64,000 nt of DNA. It comes from Caballeronia sp. INDeC2 (GTDB lineage Bacteria; Pseudomonadota; Gammaproteobacteria; Burkholderiales; Burkholderiaceae). The translations under genes were made by a program, and so were the position numbers. The DNA lies in assembly GCF_023631325.1 (NCBI RefSeq), contig NZ_JALQDG010000049.1, forward strand, positions 143,206 to 207,205, written 5' to 3'. The number at the start of each line of letters is the position of its first letter. Within the stretch, counting starts at the first letter, position 1. The notes below the pieces were generated by a model. That model did not search any database. It saw nothing but the letters and a program-made list of their open reading frames with translations, and was not told the origin of the DNA. Below, in pieces: positions 53,126 through 62,220 of the stretch.

Positions 53126-54847
53126 TCAGGCCAGCGTCAATGCGCTCGTGAGGTCGCCGAGCGGCGGAAGTCCATTCTGCGCGAATGCGCGGTCCCGTGC
53201 TGCGACGCCGTCAAGAGCCGGAAGGCCATGAACGCGCGAAATGAAACGCAGAATTGAGTTGGTGTCGCTGACCGTGTGATCCACGTAGCCCCGCTTCGCG
53301 TATGGCGAAATGATCAGCGCAGGGATACGTGAGCCCGGGCCCCACCGGTCGCCTTTCGGAGGCGATACGTGATCCCACCATCCACCGTTCTCGTCGTGGG
53401 TCATGATGATGACGGTGTTCTCCCATTGGGGGCCGTTTTGAATATGGTCGATCACATTGGCAATGTGCCGATCGCCCGATTCTACGTCGGCGTACCCGGC
53501 ATGCATGTTCAGATTGCCCTGTGGCTTATAGAAGGTCACAGCGGGTAGCCGCCCGGCGTCGATGTCGGCAATGAAGTGATTCGTCGAGGGATCATCGCCC
53601 AATCCGGCGTCACGGATATGGCGTGCGCGGGCATCGGTCCCTGGCGCGTAACGGGCGAAGAAATTGAACGGCTGGTGGTGATATTGGAAATCCGGAATCT
53701 GTCCCGTATCCTGATGTTCGAGCGCGTACTGCCAGGCGCCTGAGTACCATATCCAGTCGATGCCTTTTTCTGACAGGCGGTCGCCAATGGTGGCGTAGTG
53801 CTGCGGTGGCAACACGCGCGGATTGGACGGATCGGCGCGCGTCGGATCTCCACCTTGTGCAGAACGCACATTGCTGGGCTGGTAAGGCGGCGACATCGTG
53901 TTGACCGCGTAGCCATCGGCCGTATAGAGCCCATCTAGTTCGAATTTTGGAGGTCCTTGAAGTGCAGAGCGTGGGCAGTCTGCAGCCAGCTTGAGTCGAC
54001 TGCCGGTCGGATCATCACCCTCTACGACGGATACGAGGTGTTTGACGGGGCTGTTTTGAATGTCGGGGTAGTAGGGGGCCTGAGCCGAGATCAGGAAGAT
54101 GTGGTTCAACCATGAGCCGCCAAAGGCCGACATGAAGAAGTTGTCGCACAAGGTGTATTGCTGCGCCAAGGTCCACAGGCGCAGGCTGTCGGCGGAGTTG
54201 CGGTAGTGGCCCATGACCAGGCCGCCTGAATCGGCCCATGCTGCAAACTGGTTGTTGCGCCCGGCGGCAATCTGCATTTGGTTCTGATAGAACTTGTGCC
54301 ACAGATCGCGCGTGATCACGCTGTTGGGCAACGGATTGCCCTGAGCGTCTGGGATCCTGAACGGCCTGTTCGGCAGACCGTCGATTGCCCGTTCGCTGAT
54401 CATGTAGCGCTTGCCGCCAATCTCCTGCGCTTGCGGTACCAGTCCACCCCAGATGCGCGGCAGGCGCGGTAAGGGCGTCTTGCCGTCGCGATCCAGTTGG
54501 CGGAATCGGTCGACGGGAACGTCATCGAGCGGCTGTTGCACGCCCGGAAAGTTGCCGTACAGATTCGAGAAGCTGCGGTTTTCCGCGTAAATGACGACGA
54601 TATGCTTGACCTTGGCACGCAACGCTGCATCGAGCTCCCGATCTGCCGCGGTCCTCGGCACGGTACCCACGCTATCCGAACCGTCGGGTGTTCGGCAACC
54701 CGCAAGTGCAAGCCCTACGCCAACGGCCGCAAATCCGCTTAATACGCGACGACGGTCCGGACTGTCGGGAAGGTCAGTCTGCGGCGCGATGTTGCCCGCG
54801 CTGTTGTCGTGTAGGGCATTGTGATTGTCGCGATCAGTATCTTTCAT
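53126..54847 (-). CDS. Phosphoesterase family protein, acid phosphatase AcpA / phospholipase C-like
   Basis: 573 residues. A twin-arginine signal (DRRRVLSGFAAVGVGLALAGC) that also contains a lipobox (LAGC) suggests Tat export and possible lipid anchoring. The phosphoesterase domain shows VKHIVVIYAENRSFSNLYG (metal-binding Glu/Asn and nucleophile Ser/Thr region) and a late IMTHDENGGWWDHV plus RIPALIISPYAKRGYVDH. ATG 54847 has AAGGAG at good spacing. The same family includes non-haemolytic phospholipase C and Francisella AcpA; substrate is unknown. Confidence 0.86.
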   Translation of the reverse strand: MKDTDRDNHNALHDNSAGNIAPQTDLPDSPDRRRVLSGFAAVGVGLALAGCRTPDGSDSVGTVPRTAADRELDAALRAKVKHIVVIYAENRSFSNLYGNFPGVQQPLDDVPVDRFRQLDRDGKTPLPRLPRIWGGLVPQAQEIGGKRYMISERAIDGLPNRPFRIPDAQGNPLPNSVITRDLWHKFYQNQMQIAAGRNNQFAAWADSGGLVMGHYRNSADSLRLWTLAQQYTLCDNFFMSAFGGSWLNHIFLISAQAPYYPDIQNSPVKHLVSVVEGDDPTGSRLKLAADCPRSALQGPPKFELDGLYTADGYAVNTMSPPYQPSNVRSAQGGDPTRADPSNPRVLPPQHYATIGDRLSEKGIDWIWYSGAWQYALEHQDTGQIPDFQYHHQPFNFFARYAPGTDARARHIRDAGLGDDPSTNHFIADIDAGRLPAVTFYKPQGNLNMHAGYADVESGDRHIANVIDHIQNGPQWENTVIIMTHDENGGWWDHVSPPKGDRWGPGSRIPALIISPYAKRGYVDHTVSDTNSILRFISRVHGLPALDGVAARDRAFAQNGLPPLGDLTSALTLA

Positions 54848-55091
54848 CGAACCTGTCTCCTTGTTGTTATGGATAAACTGTGTTCGTAGATGCCGTTGCA
54901 CGGGCACGACTCTAGTACTGCGTGGCAAACGATTGCTGAGAAAGTGGTGCAGTTTGAGTCGTTTGTGTCAGTCGAGGCATCCGGCCGGACCCAAGAAATC
55001 GAAAGTGAAGTAGCGGTAGTCGTGGGAGCCAACTGACCTCAAAAGGCCCGAACGATTGACGTCGGGCTAAGGTGCGAATCCGACGCAAGGA

Positions 55092-55343
55092 TCAACAGAG
55101 TAGATCGTCGACCATACGCTGCGCGGCAAGGACGCCGCCGTTCAGTGCGTCGTTTCGGCTGGCGAATGCGCGACCGCCTGGCTCACCTAAGCGGAGGGTC
55201 GAGAAACGGGAGAGGGCAGTGCCTGGCTCAAAGATCCGAACGACGGCCACGTAGCCCGGCCGGCTGTGACACGCGGAGCGTTGTACCTGATCTTCGATTG
55301 CGATTTGAAGGGAAAAGCCGTTGTATTCGTATAACTGGGGCAT
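55092..55343 (-). CDS. Small protein of unknown function
   Basis: 83 residues with a strong ribosome site (AACGGAGGCG) before ATG 55343. The sequence (MPQLYEYNGFSLQIAIED, GYVAVVRIFEPG) looks like a small beta-rich cytoplasmic protein of the sort common in Burkholderiaceae. No signal or membrane segment is present. Function unknown. Confidence 0.65.
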   Translation of the reverse strand: MPQLYEYNGFSLQIAIEDQVQRSACHSRPGYVAVVRIFEPGTALSRFSTLRLGEPGGRAFASRNDALNGGVLAAQRMVDDLLC

Positions 55344-55503
55344 AACACGCCTCCGTTTCGGTAGCTCGGCACAGGCGGAGTGTTCCTGAGCGAAGCGTTC
55401 GCGCGCACTCGCTCGCGATCATCCCGTTGACCGCGGGTGACAGGCGAGTCGACGGCTCGCTGCAAGCTGGCGGGATTGTGGCATGAGAGCAGTCGTAACA
55501 TTG

Positions 55504-55511
55504 GAAAGATT
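55504..55511. repeat. Target-site duplication of the ISL3 element, left copy
   Basis: GAAAGATT immediately outside the left terminal repeat; an identical 8-mer lies outside the right repeat at 58784-58791. Eight bp is the usual duplication length of ISL3 elements. Confidence 0.9.
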
Positions 55512-55533
55512 GGCTCTTTTGAATTTAGAGTGG
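55512..55533. repeat. ISL3 left terminal inverted repeat
   Basis: Begins GGCTCTTTTGAA and ends GAGTGG; matches the complement of 58762-58783 at 18 of 22 positions. The intron begins two bases after it. Confidence 0.88.
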
Positions 55534-56076
55534 GGTGTGCCAGGAACGCGGGCATCAGTCGACCGATGTTTGCGGAGCTTTACCAAAGATGAAGGAAGGC
55601 CCTTCGGAGTCGGCTTGCAGGAGCAGGCTCCAAACCGCCACAAGCTGCGTGGGTAAAGAGCCCGCGTGGTGAGCGTTGTTGGAAAAGGCAGAGAATACTC
55701 TGTCAGGTAAGAGTCAAAGAGACGAACGTGAGTGAACCGCTGATGACGTGTCGATAATTTCACGAACCGATGTCAAAACCGGAGAGCCCACTTGCTCCGG
55801 GACAAGATTGGGCGATGCCTGCTGACGGCCCAATCGGCATCCGGCATAAAGGCGGCGTGACTTTGATTCGGGCTTTGGTAAGGAACTTGGGAACCTGTCG
55901 TCCTGATGCGAAGGGAGAAATCCAAGCGGAAGGCCTCCGCAAGGATGAGAGTACCGATGCAGGGCACAGGGGCGGAGACGCCCGTAGTAGGGTTGAAGGT
56001 TCTGTAATGGGACCGGACTGAAGGGGCGTCATCGTCCGGCGTTATCTCGTCGGCAACTTGAAAGAGGAGGACCGGG

Positions 56077-57323
56077 GTGAATAACGCAAAGCCGTTTTGT
56101 ATTTCCAAGCGAGAGGTGTGGGAGGCGTATAAGCAAGTGAAGGCCAACCGCGGGGCGGCGGGTGTGGACCGGCAGTCGATGGCGGAATTCGAGGCGGATC
56201 TGAAGCACAATCTGTATCGAATCTGGAATCGGATGTCGTCTGGCAGCTACCTTCCGCCGCCGGTCTTGCGGGTTGACATACCTAAGGACGGGGGTGCGGG
56301 TACGAGACCGTTGGGCATACCGACGATTTCAGATCGCATCGCCCAGACGGTGGTCAAACGATATCTGGAACCGCTTGTGGAGCCGATGTTCCACCACGAT
56401 TCGTACGGGTATCGTCCTGGACGGTCGGCGCATCAGGCGCTCGAAGTGGCCCGGCAGCGATGCTGGAACCATGACTGGGTGCTGGACCTCGACATCAAGA
56501 ATTTCTTTGGTAGTATTGATGGGAACTCATGATGCGAGCGGTGCGCTGCCATACGACCTGTGCGTGGGTGTTGTTGTATATCGAGCGCTGGCTCAAGGCG
56601 CCCGTGCACATGCCGGACGGGACCGTAGTGAAACCGGATAAGGGCACCCCGCAGGGTGGTGTCGTTAGTCCGGTGCTGGCGAATCTGTTTCTTCACTATG
56701 CGTTCGACCGGTGGATGCAAAAGTCCTATCCGGACGTGCCGTTCGAGCGATACGCTGATGACGCCATTTGTCACTGCAAGAGCGAAGCGCAGGCTCGTCG
56801 GCTCAAGCAGGAACTGGAGGCGCGGCTTGCGGAGTGCAAGCTGGATCTGCATCCAGAAAAGACTAAAATCGTGTACTGCAAGCAGGCCAACAGGCGTGCC
56901 GACTATCCGATCTGTCAGTTCGACTTCCTGGGCTATACGTTTAGACCGCGAAGTGTCATGAACCGGATGGGTAAGCTGTCCGTAGGCTTCACTCCGGCCG
57001 TAAGCAACAAGGCAGCCCGAGCGATGCGTCAGGAGCTGCGCCGCAAGGGGCTGTTGCGTCGTTACGATCTGGATCTGAATGACCTGGCGGACCAAACACG
57101 CCCGATCCTGCGAGGTTGGATGCAGTACTACGGGCGGTTCACTCGCTCTGCGCTCGGCAAGGCACTGCGTGCGGTCGATGATGCACTGGTGCACTGGGCG
57201 CAACGGAAATACAAGTCTCTCCAGCGCCGTAAGGCACGAGCATGGGCATGGCTGGCGGGAGTCAAATCTCGCCAGCCCGGCCTGTTCGCCCACTGGGGTA
57301 TAGAGGCAACGGTTGGGCGATAG
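56077..57323 (+). pseudogene. ltrA: Group II intron reverse transcriptase/maturase, frameshifted
   Basis: The two halves are in different frames. The first (56077-56532) covers RT blocks 0-2 (KANRGAAGVDRQSM, DIPKDGGAGTRPLGIPTI, DSYGYRPGRSAHQAL, WVLDLDIKNFFGSID). The second (to 57323) covers the rest, including GTPQGGVVSPVLANLFLH, the catalytic RYADD and the maturase X domain (PILRGWMQYYGRFT). Loss of one T right after 56520 (GAT-TGG expected, GATGGG found) explains the break; restoring it gives one frame of about 415 residues. No endonuclease domain follows. GTG 56077 has AGAGGAGG upstream. Either a true inactivation or a one-base sequencing error. Confidence 0.88.
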
Positions 57324-57357
57324 GAGCCGGATGAATCGAGAGATTCACGTCCGGATC
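57324..57357 (+). ncRNA. Group II intron domain V
   Basis: 34-nt hairpin: an 8-bp lower helix with one G-A mismatch, a two-base CG bulge, a 6-bp upper helix and a GAGA loop. This is the catalytic heart of the ribozyme and matches the expected length exactly. Confidence 0.85.
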
Positions 57358-57406
57358 TGTGAGAGCGTGAGGGTGCGATTCCCTTGCGCTACTCGACTAA
57401 CGCGGC

Positions 57407-58633
57407 TCACGAGGCATGCGGGTTGAAGCTGGCGAAATCGAGTTTGCCTGCGATTAGAAAGAGCACGGTGCGCATGGTAGTAAAACGCGTGTAGCCCCGC
57501 GCCTTGCGCTTGGCGGCTTGAAACAAGCCGTTGATGGCCTCTATAAAGCCGTTGGTCTGGCGGGTCTGCGTCCAGGCAACGATGCCGTCGAAGTGCCGGC
57601 GAATCAGACGTGCGACGTCCTTCATCGGCTCGACTTTCGAGCGCATGACGTTGGTGCACCACTGCCGCAACATCTCGGAGACGACATGGATTTGCTTGCG
57701 CTCGAGAATCTCGCGCAACTGCTCGCGATACAGCCATGCGCGGGCAGTGCGCTTGGTGGCGTACTGCCTGACAAGCGCCTCAAGGTCAGTCAATTGCGCA
57801 AGATTCAGTTTGTTCGCGTCCTTGAGCAGCGTCCAGCGCATCCCTTTGAGTTCCGGGTCGGCTTTCTGTTGTTGGCGGCGCACCGTATCAAGCGCCTTTG
57901 ACGCATGTGCGACGACGTGAAACTTGTCGAACGTCACTCGCGCATTGGGCAGATGTTCGCCCACGCCCTTGATAAACGCGGGCGACATGTCGATGCTGAC
58001 GAAGGTGACTTGCTCGGGCGTGCCGTGGTGCTGGTTAAGGTAGGCGGCAAAGCCCTCAATCGTCTTCGCGTCGCGGCCGGCCGTGACAAACACGACGCGC
58101 CGCGCCTGCATATCGGCGACCAGCGTCAGGTACTCGTGGCCGCGCCGGTACGAGGTCTCGTCAATGGCTACCGAGCTCACCTCCGACAGATTCGCCGATG
58201 CCAGCGCCAGTTCCACATAGCGCGAACAGATGGCATGAACCCGGTGCCACGACAGATTGACGATGCGCGCCACAGCGGCAAACGGCATCTGCTGCGCCAG
58301 CATCAGCACCAGCGCTTCGAACAGCAACGTGAAACCGTCGAGCTGACCGACGCATTCCGGCTCGACCAGCCGTACCGAGCCATCGGGCAAGCGCACGCGC
58401 GGCACCCGCACTTCCAGATAGCACTCGTGCTGAAAGAAGTTCAGGTGGCGCAACCGCTTGATTTGCGTGTCATGCACCGGGTGTTCGCCGGCAACCCCAG
58501 GGTAGGCGAAGCGGCTGCCGGCGACAAAGTCCACGGCAATCGTGAGCTGCCGTTTGGTCGTGTCGAAGTCGACGCCTTGCACGTACCACGGGGCCTTGAT
58601 TCCCAAGGCGGCTTCAAAGAGTTGATTCGTCAT
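57407..58633 (-). CDS. ISL3-family transposase
   Basis: 408 residues of the ISL3 DDE transposase. An N-terminal zinc-ribbon-like region (LRHLNFFQHECYLEVRVPRV) and HTH (FAAVARIVNLSWHRVHAICS) are followed by the catalytic domain with Asp in VSSVAIDETSYRRG and FVSIDMSPAF, and Glu in TNGFIEAINGLFQAAKRKARG. ATG 58633 starts the conserved region. The frame is intact although an intron sits 10 bp beyond its stop, so the enzyme may still be made. Confidence 0.92.
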   Translation of the reverse strand: MTNQLFEAALGIKAPWYVQGVDFDTTKRQLTIAVDFVAGSRFAYPGVAGEHPVHDTQIKRLRHLNFFQHECYLEVRVPRVRLPDGSVRLVEPECVGQLDGFTLLFEALVLMLAQQMPFAAVARIVNLSWHRVHAICSRYVELALASANLSEVSSVAIDETSYRRGHEYLTLVADMQARRVVFVTAGRDAKTIEGFAAYLNQHHGTPEQVTFVSIDMSPAFIKGVGEHLPNARVTFDKFHVVAHASKALDTVRRQQQKADPELKGMRWTLLKDANKLNLAQLTDLEALVRQYATKRTARAWLYREQLREILERKQIHVVSEMLRQWCTNVMRSKVEPMKDVARLIRRHFDGIVAWTQTRQTNGFIEAINGLFQAAKRKARGYTRFTTMRTVLFLIAGKLDFASFNPHAS

Positions 58634-58761
58634 GTTCGCTTCGTCTCGCATGGCTGGTTGCCGCATTCTGCAGCAACCAGCCATGCACCAGCTTATCGAT
58701 TCAGGGCGCCTCAAGGGTTTGCTGCGCCGGGCTCACGCCCGCCCTCGACCCGCCAAACCGC

Positions 58762-58783
58762 CCACTCGGATTTCAAAAGAGGC
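58762..58783. repeat. ISL3 right terminal inverted repeat
   Basis: Complement reads GCCTCTTTTGAA to GAGTGG and pairs with 55512-55533. It lies about 130 bp upstream of the transposase start. Confidence 0.88.
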
Positions 58784-58791
58784 GAAAGATT
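58784..58791. repeat. Target-site duplication of the ISL3 element, right copy
   Basis: GAAAGATT, identical to 55504-55511. Joining the two sides at this 8-mer restores the pre-insertion intergenic sequence between the small ORF at 55092-55343 and mgtC. Confidence 0.9.
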
Positions 58792-59055
58792 TAATCCCAA
58801 AAGCGATCCGGGACGACGAAGAGCAAATCAACACAGCAGAGCGCGAGACCGATGAATTGCACGCGGCGATCGCGCCCAATCGTGCAACGCCAATGTGCCA
58901 TCCGGCCTGCAAAAACGGCGGCGACTATTGCTTGAATGTGTACGCCAGTCTCACCGTGACGCACGGACGCGCGCCTTCTCCGAAAGCAATTTAATCGAGT
59001 TCCAGCGCGAAGCCTTTTAGCGATAAGCCCCGCTCCATTCGGCCGTCGTGCGCGA

Positions 59056-59730
59056 TTAACCGCGGCGACACTCGCGCACACCGTTCATACCCGCGAGACG
59101 CGCGCAGATGGCTTCGTACTCGCTGGCCACAACTCGCGAGAGCGAGATGGACACTTCGTCGAGTTCGGGGTCTTCCTCTGACTGCTGCGAGATGAATTGC
59201 TTAACGCGCACGCTGCTTTTTCCGAGCAATTGATGAATCGTACCTAGCGACACGGTGCCGCGATCCACCACCAATTGAATACTGCGTTCTTGTCTGACAG
59301 AGATGAAACGTCGCTCGAGCGGCTTGATCCCCGCCAGAATAATGAGAATGATGATCGTCGCGCCAATAGCAGCGACATACATACCGCCACCAACCGCCAG
59401 GCCGATACCCGCAACGGACCACAGACTGGCAGCCGTCGTTAGGCCACGCACAATCTCCCCGCGCAAAAGAATCGAGCCCGCACCAAGAAAGCCGATTCCG
59501 GAGACTACCTGGGCCGCAATCCGCGAGGGATCAAGCACGACGTCTTTCTGCCCCAGCACGTCGGCAAATCCAAATGCGGAGACCAGCATGATCAACGCAG
59601 AGCCAACGCACACCAGCATATGCGTTCGCAGGCCAGCCGCCCAGTTCAGCCGCTCCCGTTCGAAACCGATGACACTTCCAAGTAGCGCGGCGAGTATCAG
59701 TCGCGCCAGAAGTTCGATATTGCTGATCAC
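59056..59730 (-). CDS. MgtC/SapB-family inner-membrane protein
   Basis: 224 residues. The N-terminal ~135 residues form five hydrophobic helices with family motifs (LGSVIGFERERLNWAAGLRT, RIAAQVVSGIGFLGAGSILL, VRGLTTAASLWSVAGIGLAVG). A soluble C-terminal ACT-like domain follows. MgtC-type proteins modulate ATP synthase and magnesium/phosphate homeostasis. Start is GTG 59730 with AGGAAGGAAA upstream. No partner gene is evident. Confidence 0.9.
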   Translation of the reverse strand: MISNIELLARLILAALLGSVIGFERERLNWAAGLRTHMLVCVGSALIMLVSAFGFADVLGQKDVVLDPSRIAAQVVSGIGFLGAGSILLRGEIVRGLTTAASLWSVAGIGLAVGGGMYVAAIGATIIILIILAGIKPLERRFISVRQERSIQLVVDRGTVSLGTIHQLLGKSSVRVKQFISQQSEEDPELDEVSISLSRVVASEYEAICARLAGMNGVRECRRG

Positions 59731-60033
59731 TGGCGTTTCCTTCCTTCAATGACGGCGCCCATTCACGTTGCGAGGGATGCCAGACTCATGCAAACGAATA
59801 TATGAAGCGCCAGAACGTGGGCTAGATCGCAGCCAAAGTTGACGAATAAACTCGTTTGTTACGATGCTATCGTCGGATCTCTGTGGTAGTGCCGCCCTTG
59901 AGTCACGGGTTTAATGCGCCCGGTACGTCATCAAGCAGACGCGCCTCGGACTCGCCTCCCGATTATCAGGTCGGCCTGCAAGACGAGGGTCCGCAGCAGA
60001 AGATTGAGGTCGTGAGAGACCGAGGGATAGTTG
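59731..60033. other. 303-bp intergenic stretch
   Basis: Upstream region of the MgtC-type gene. No recognisable coding or RNA feature; short ORFs on the plus strand here are antisense to the small leftward genes that follow. Confidence 0.35.
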
Positions 60034-60251
60034 CTATCGGTGCGTATGGTGAAGTTCGCCCCCGGCATAGATCGCAGCAAACAAGCCGACGACCACCGCA
60101 CCTACAGCAACCCATTCATCAGACGCCCCAGCAACGCGGGCAGACTGTTCGTAGCACCAGAGGCCAATTCCGAAGCCAGCAATAGAAGGCCGAAAATTAA
60201 TCCCCAAACGGGTCCGGCACGGTGGGATCGCAGTCTATGAGCCATCTTCAT
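60034..60251 (-). pseudogene. Possible frameshifted small membrane protein
   Basis: ATG 60251 has GGAG seven bases upstream and opens MKMAHRLRSHRAGPVWGLIF, then GLLLLAS. A shifted frame continues GIGLWCYEQSARVAGASDEW and the hydrophobic VAVGAVVVGLFAAIYAGGEL, ending at 60034. Together they would form a ~72-residue protein with two membrane helices. The first frame alone gives a 49-residue peptide. The start overlaps the preceding ORF (ATGA). No family recognised. Confidence 0.4.
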
Positions 60252-60430
60252 CGTAATGCTCCGTCACGAAGATCACCAATGAGCGCGCATAGGCTGTGGT
60301 CAATCGCGCGTTTCTCGCTTGCTGACTCGTGGGACATGCAGATGCAATGGCAATCCAACGAGCCACCTGTCGCGAGCGCCATGTGATGGAGGCCAACATC
60401 AAACTGACTGGATATCTCTTTGTTTGACAT
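60248..60430 (-). CDS. Hypothetical 60-residue protein
   Basis: ORF from ATG 60430, rich in His/Cys in its middle (GSLDCHCICMSHESASEKR). Its stop overlaps the start of the small membrane-protein ORF by 4 bp, which is the best evidence that it is real. The ribosome site is weak (GGACGAG). No known domain. Confidence 0.35.
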   Translation of the reverse strand: MSNKEISSQFDVGLHHMALATGGSLDCHCICMSHESASEKRAIDHSLCALIGDLRDGALR

Positions 60431-60490
60431 GAAACATGCTCGTCCAATCGATGGGCTCGACAGGTTCTCGCGTGGACAACGGCAAGGCAT

Positions 60491-60895
60491 TCAGCGGGAT
60501 TTTGGTGGCCGCCCAGTCTTGACTCGTTCGACCGCCGACACGACTGCAAACAACTCTTCCATTAAAGCCATCTCCAGCAGAAGCAGTCCAGCCCGCAATA
60601 GCTCGCTCTTGTTCACATGTACGCCTGCTTCCAAACATTTTTGCTTTAACGCGGCAACTTTCTCATAGTCTGTTCGTGGCATCGTGAAGGAATCGCGCAC
60701 GACCTTCTCCTTCCTTCGATCCTTGCCTTTCTGTTCGGTGGTGACGGAGGTGACCTCGACAAGGGCAGGGCGCTTTTTTCTCGCTTTCCCTTTCTTCAAT
60801 TTTTCGGTCGTAGCGGACACTGACGTGTCCTTGGCGCGCTCCCGTCTGGAAGAAGCCGGGGCTGCCACGCCTTTCTTCGGGATGGCCTGGGGCAT
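60491..60895 (-). CDS. Small basic DNA-binding-like protein of unknown function
   Basis: 134 residues from ATG 60895 (TTG 60910 also possible). The N-terminal half is disordered and Lys/Arg-rich (TTEKLKKGKARKKRPALVEV). The C-terminal half (VVRDSFTMPRTDYEKVAALK, VHVNKSELLRAGLLLLEMAL, GRPPKSR) looks like a ribbon-helix-helix strand-helix-helix unit. Similar small proteins occur in Burkholderiaceae, without known role. A TATACT-like -10 element lies about 38 bp upstream (60933-60938). Confidence 0.6.
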   Translation of the reverse strand: MPQAIPKKGVAAPASSRRERAKDTSVSATTEKLKKGKARKKRPALVEVTSVTTEQKGKDRRKEKVVRDSFTMPRTDYEKVAALKQKCLEAGVHVNKSELLRAGLLLLEMALMEELFAVVSAVERVKTGRPPKSR

Positions 60896-61337
60896 CACGG
60901 GTGTCCGCAAAAGCGCAAGAATCGATGTAAACAGTATATATTATTTCTTGAGAGTCTTGCTGGGTTATCAATAAAAAAGTAGGCTTACAAAATTCTGGCC
61001 CGTTTTCGGTCGTCGGTGTCCGCTTGCATGGTGTCAATGAGTCTCGCCACGTATCGGACGCGCGATCGCGTTAAGCGAAGCCAGGGGGCGCCGGCGCGTT
61101 GTCTGTCATTCAGTCGGTAGACACATCATCGGCGAGCGGACCCGAGGCAAGAAGACAGGCGGAGGTGATACGAGTTAGTCCGAGATAGCTTTGGAGCGCA
61201 ACGACGGAGTTCGAAATCGCGATCGGCACGGCCACGATGACTCTGCTGCCCGATGGCAACGTGCTGTTCCATACGGTCATGGCGACAACGATGCCGCTGA
61301 TCCGGATCATGCGCGGAGGGCCGGTCCGCACCGGCCA
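60896..61337. other. 442-bp stretch without a recognisable gene
   Basis: Starts AT-rich (promoter of the small leftward gene) and then becomes GC-rich. A short leftward ORF (61110-61331) has hydrophobic parts but no motif. Nothing else could be supported. Confidence 0.35.
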
Positions 61338-62180
61338 TCAACTCGATGCGTAAGCCCCGATCCATCGATAGAGCTGTTCGACCTCCGGTCGAAACGGTCG
61401 TTGCTCGTTGCGCGTCAGAAAGTAACCGCGACCGGGCCGCACGCTCAGCGCGGAAAGACGCGCGAGCCTCCCGCTGCGAATCTCTCCGGCGAGGAGATAT
61501 CGTGTTCCCAGCGTGACGCCACGGCCCCGGATGGCGGTATCCACGAGTACAACGTAGTTGTTTCCGTACTCGGTCGCCTTCACGCGCTTTTGGCTCGACA
61601 CCGAGCGATGCGAACCACGCGGACCAGTTGATCCAGTTCGGTTCGAGCCGTTCGTACTTGAGAAGCACTTGCGACAGCAAGTGCTTCAGGCCCGGCCCCG
61701 ATCAGTGGGTGGCTTTCAACGTAGGCCGGACCAGCTACCGGAAATATCTCTTCCTCGAATAACAACCGTCCCGTCCAGTCGATTCGATGACCGACGTCGT
61801 ACAACCGCGGCGATATCCACGCTGTCGTGAAAGAGATCGGAAGTCTGATCGGAGGGGATCGTGCGAATGGAAGTCCTTCATGACTTCGCTCAGCCAGAAG
61901 TGCGAAATCGCGGTGTTGGCGGCAAGGGTCACGACTGCACCGCTGCGCTTCTCGCTCAGCTCGTCCACGGCATCGGCGAGGTAATTGAAGGCCGCGCTGA
62001 CCTTGCTGTGGAGCTGCGCGCCGCGTAGAGACAACTGCACCCGCCGTCCGACTCGCTCAAAGAGTGCGAAGCCCAGCCCCAGCTCCAGTTGACGGATCTG
62101 CTTGCTGACAGCCGCTTGCGAGACATGGAGCTCTTCAGCGGCGCGCGTGAAGTTCAAGGTGCGAGCCGCCGCCTCGAAGA
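61338..62180 (-). pseudogene. LysR-family regulator, truncated and frameshifted
   Basis: The N-terminal HTH is readable (FEAAARTLNFTRAAEELHVS, QAAVSKQIRQLELGLGFALF, then AANTAISHFWLSEVMKDFH). The effector domain continues in other frames: VGHRIDWTGRLLFEEEIFPV, then YVESHPLIG, then MSSQKRVKATEYGNNYVVLV to RPEVEQLYRWIGAYASS at the stop. At least two frameshifts are needed. The first ~15 residues and the start codon are missing at the junction with a porin fragment. The type resembles regulators of betaine or amino-acid metabolism genes. Confidence 0.82.
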
Positions 62181-62220
62181 CATGAGGCCTGTCATTGGCG
62201 GAAGACGATGGCGCAGACTT

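Larger units (their letters stand above)
55535..57397 (+). mobile_element. Group II intron
   Basis: The 5' end GTGTGCC at 55535-55541 fits the GUGYG consensus. About 540 nt of structured RNA region precede the maturase gene, which lies in domain IV. A clear 34-nt domain V spans 57324-57357: it starts GAGCCGGA, has a 6-bp upper helix capped by a GAGA tetraloop, a CG bulge and the complementary UCCGGAUC. Domain VI follows, and the intron ends in AC near 57397. Exact ends are inferred from consensus. Confidence 0.85.
55512..58783. mobile_element. ISL3-family insertion sequence containing a group II intron
   Basis: The element is bounded by 22-bp inverted repeats at 55512-55533 and 58762-58783 (18 of 22 positions match; both start G-x-CTCTTTTGAA). 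It is flanked by perfect 8-bp direct repeats (GAAAGATT). The transposase gene lies on the minus strand at 57407-58633. Between the left repeat and the transposase stop sits a complete group II intron of about 1.86 kb. Without the intron the IS would be about 1.4 kb, normal for ISL3. Confidence 0.92.
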
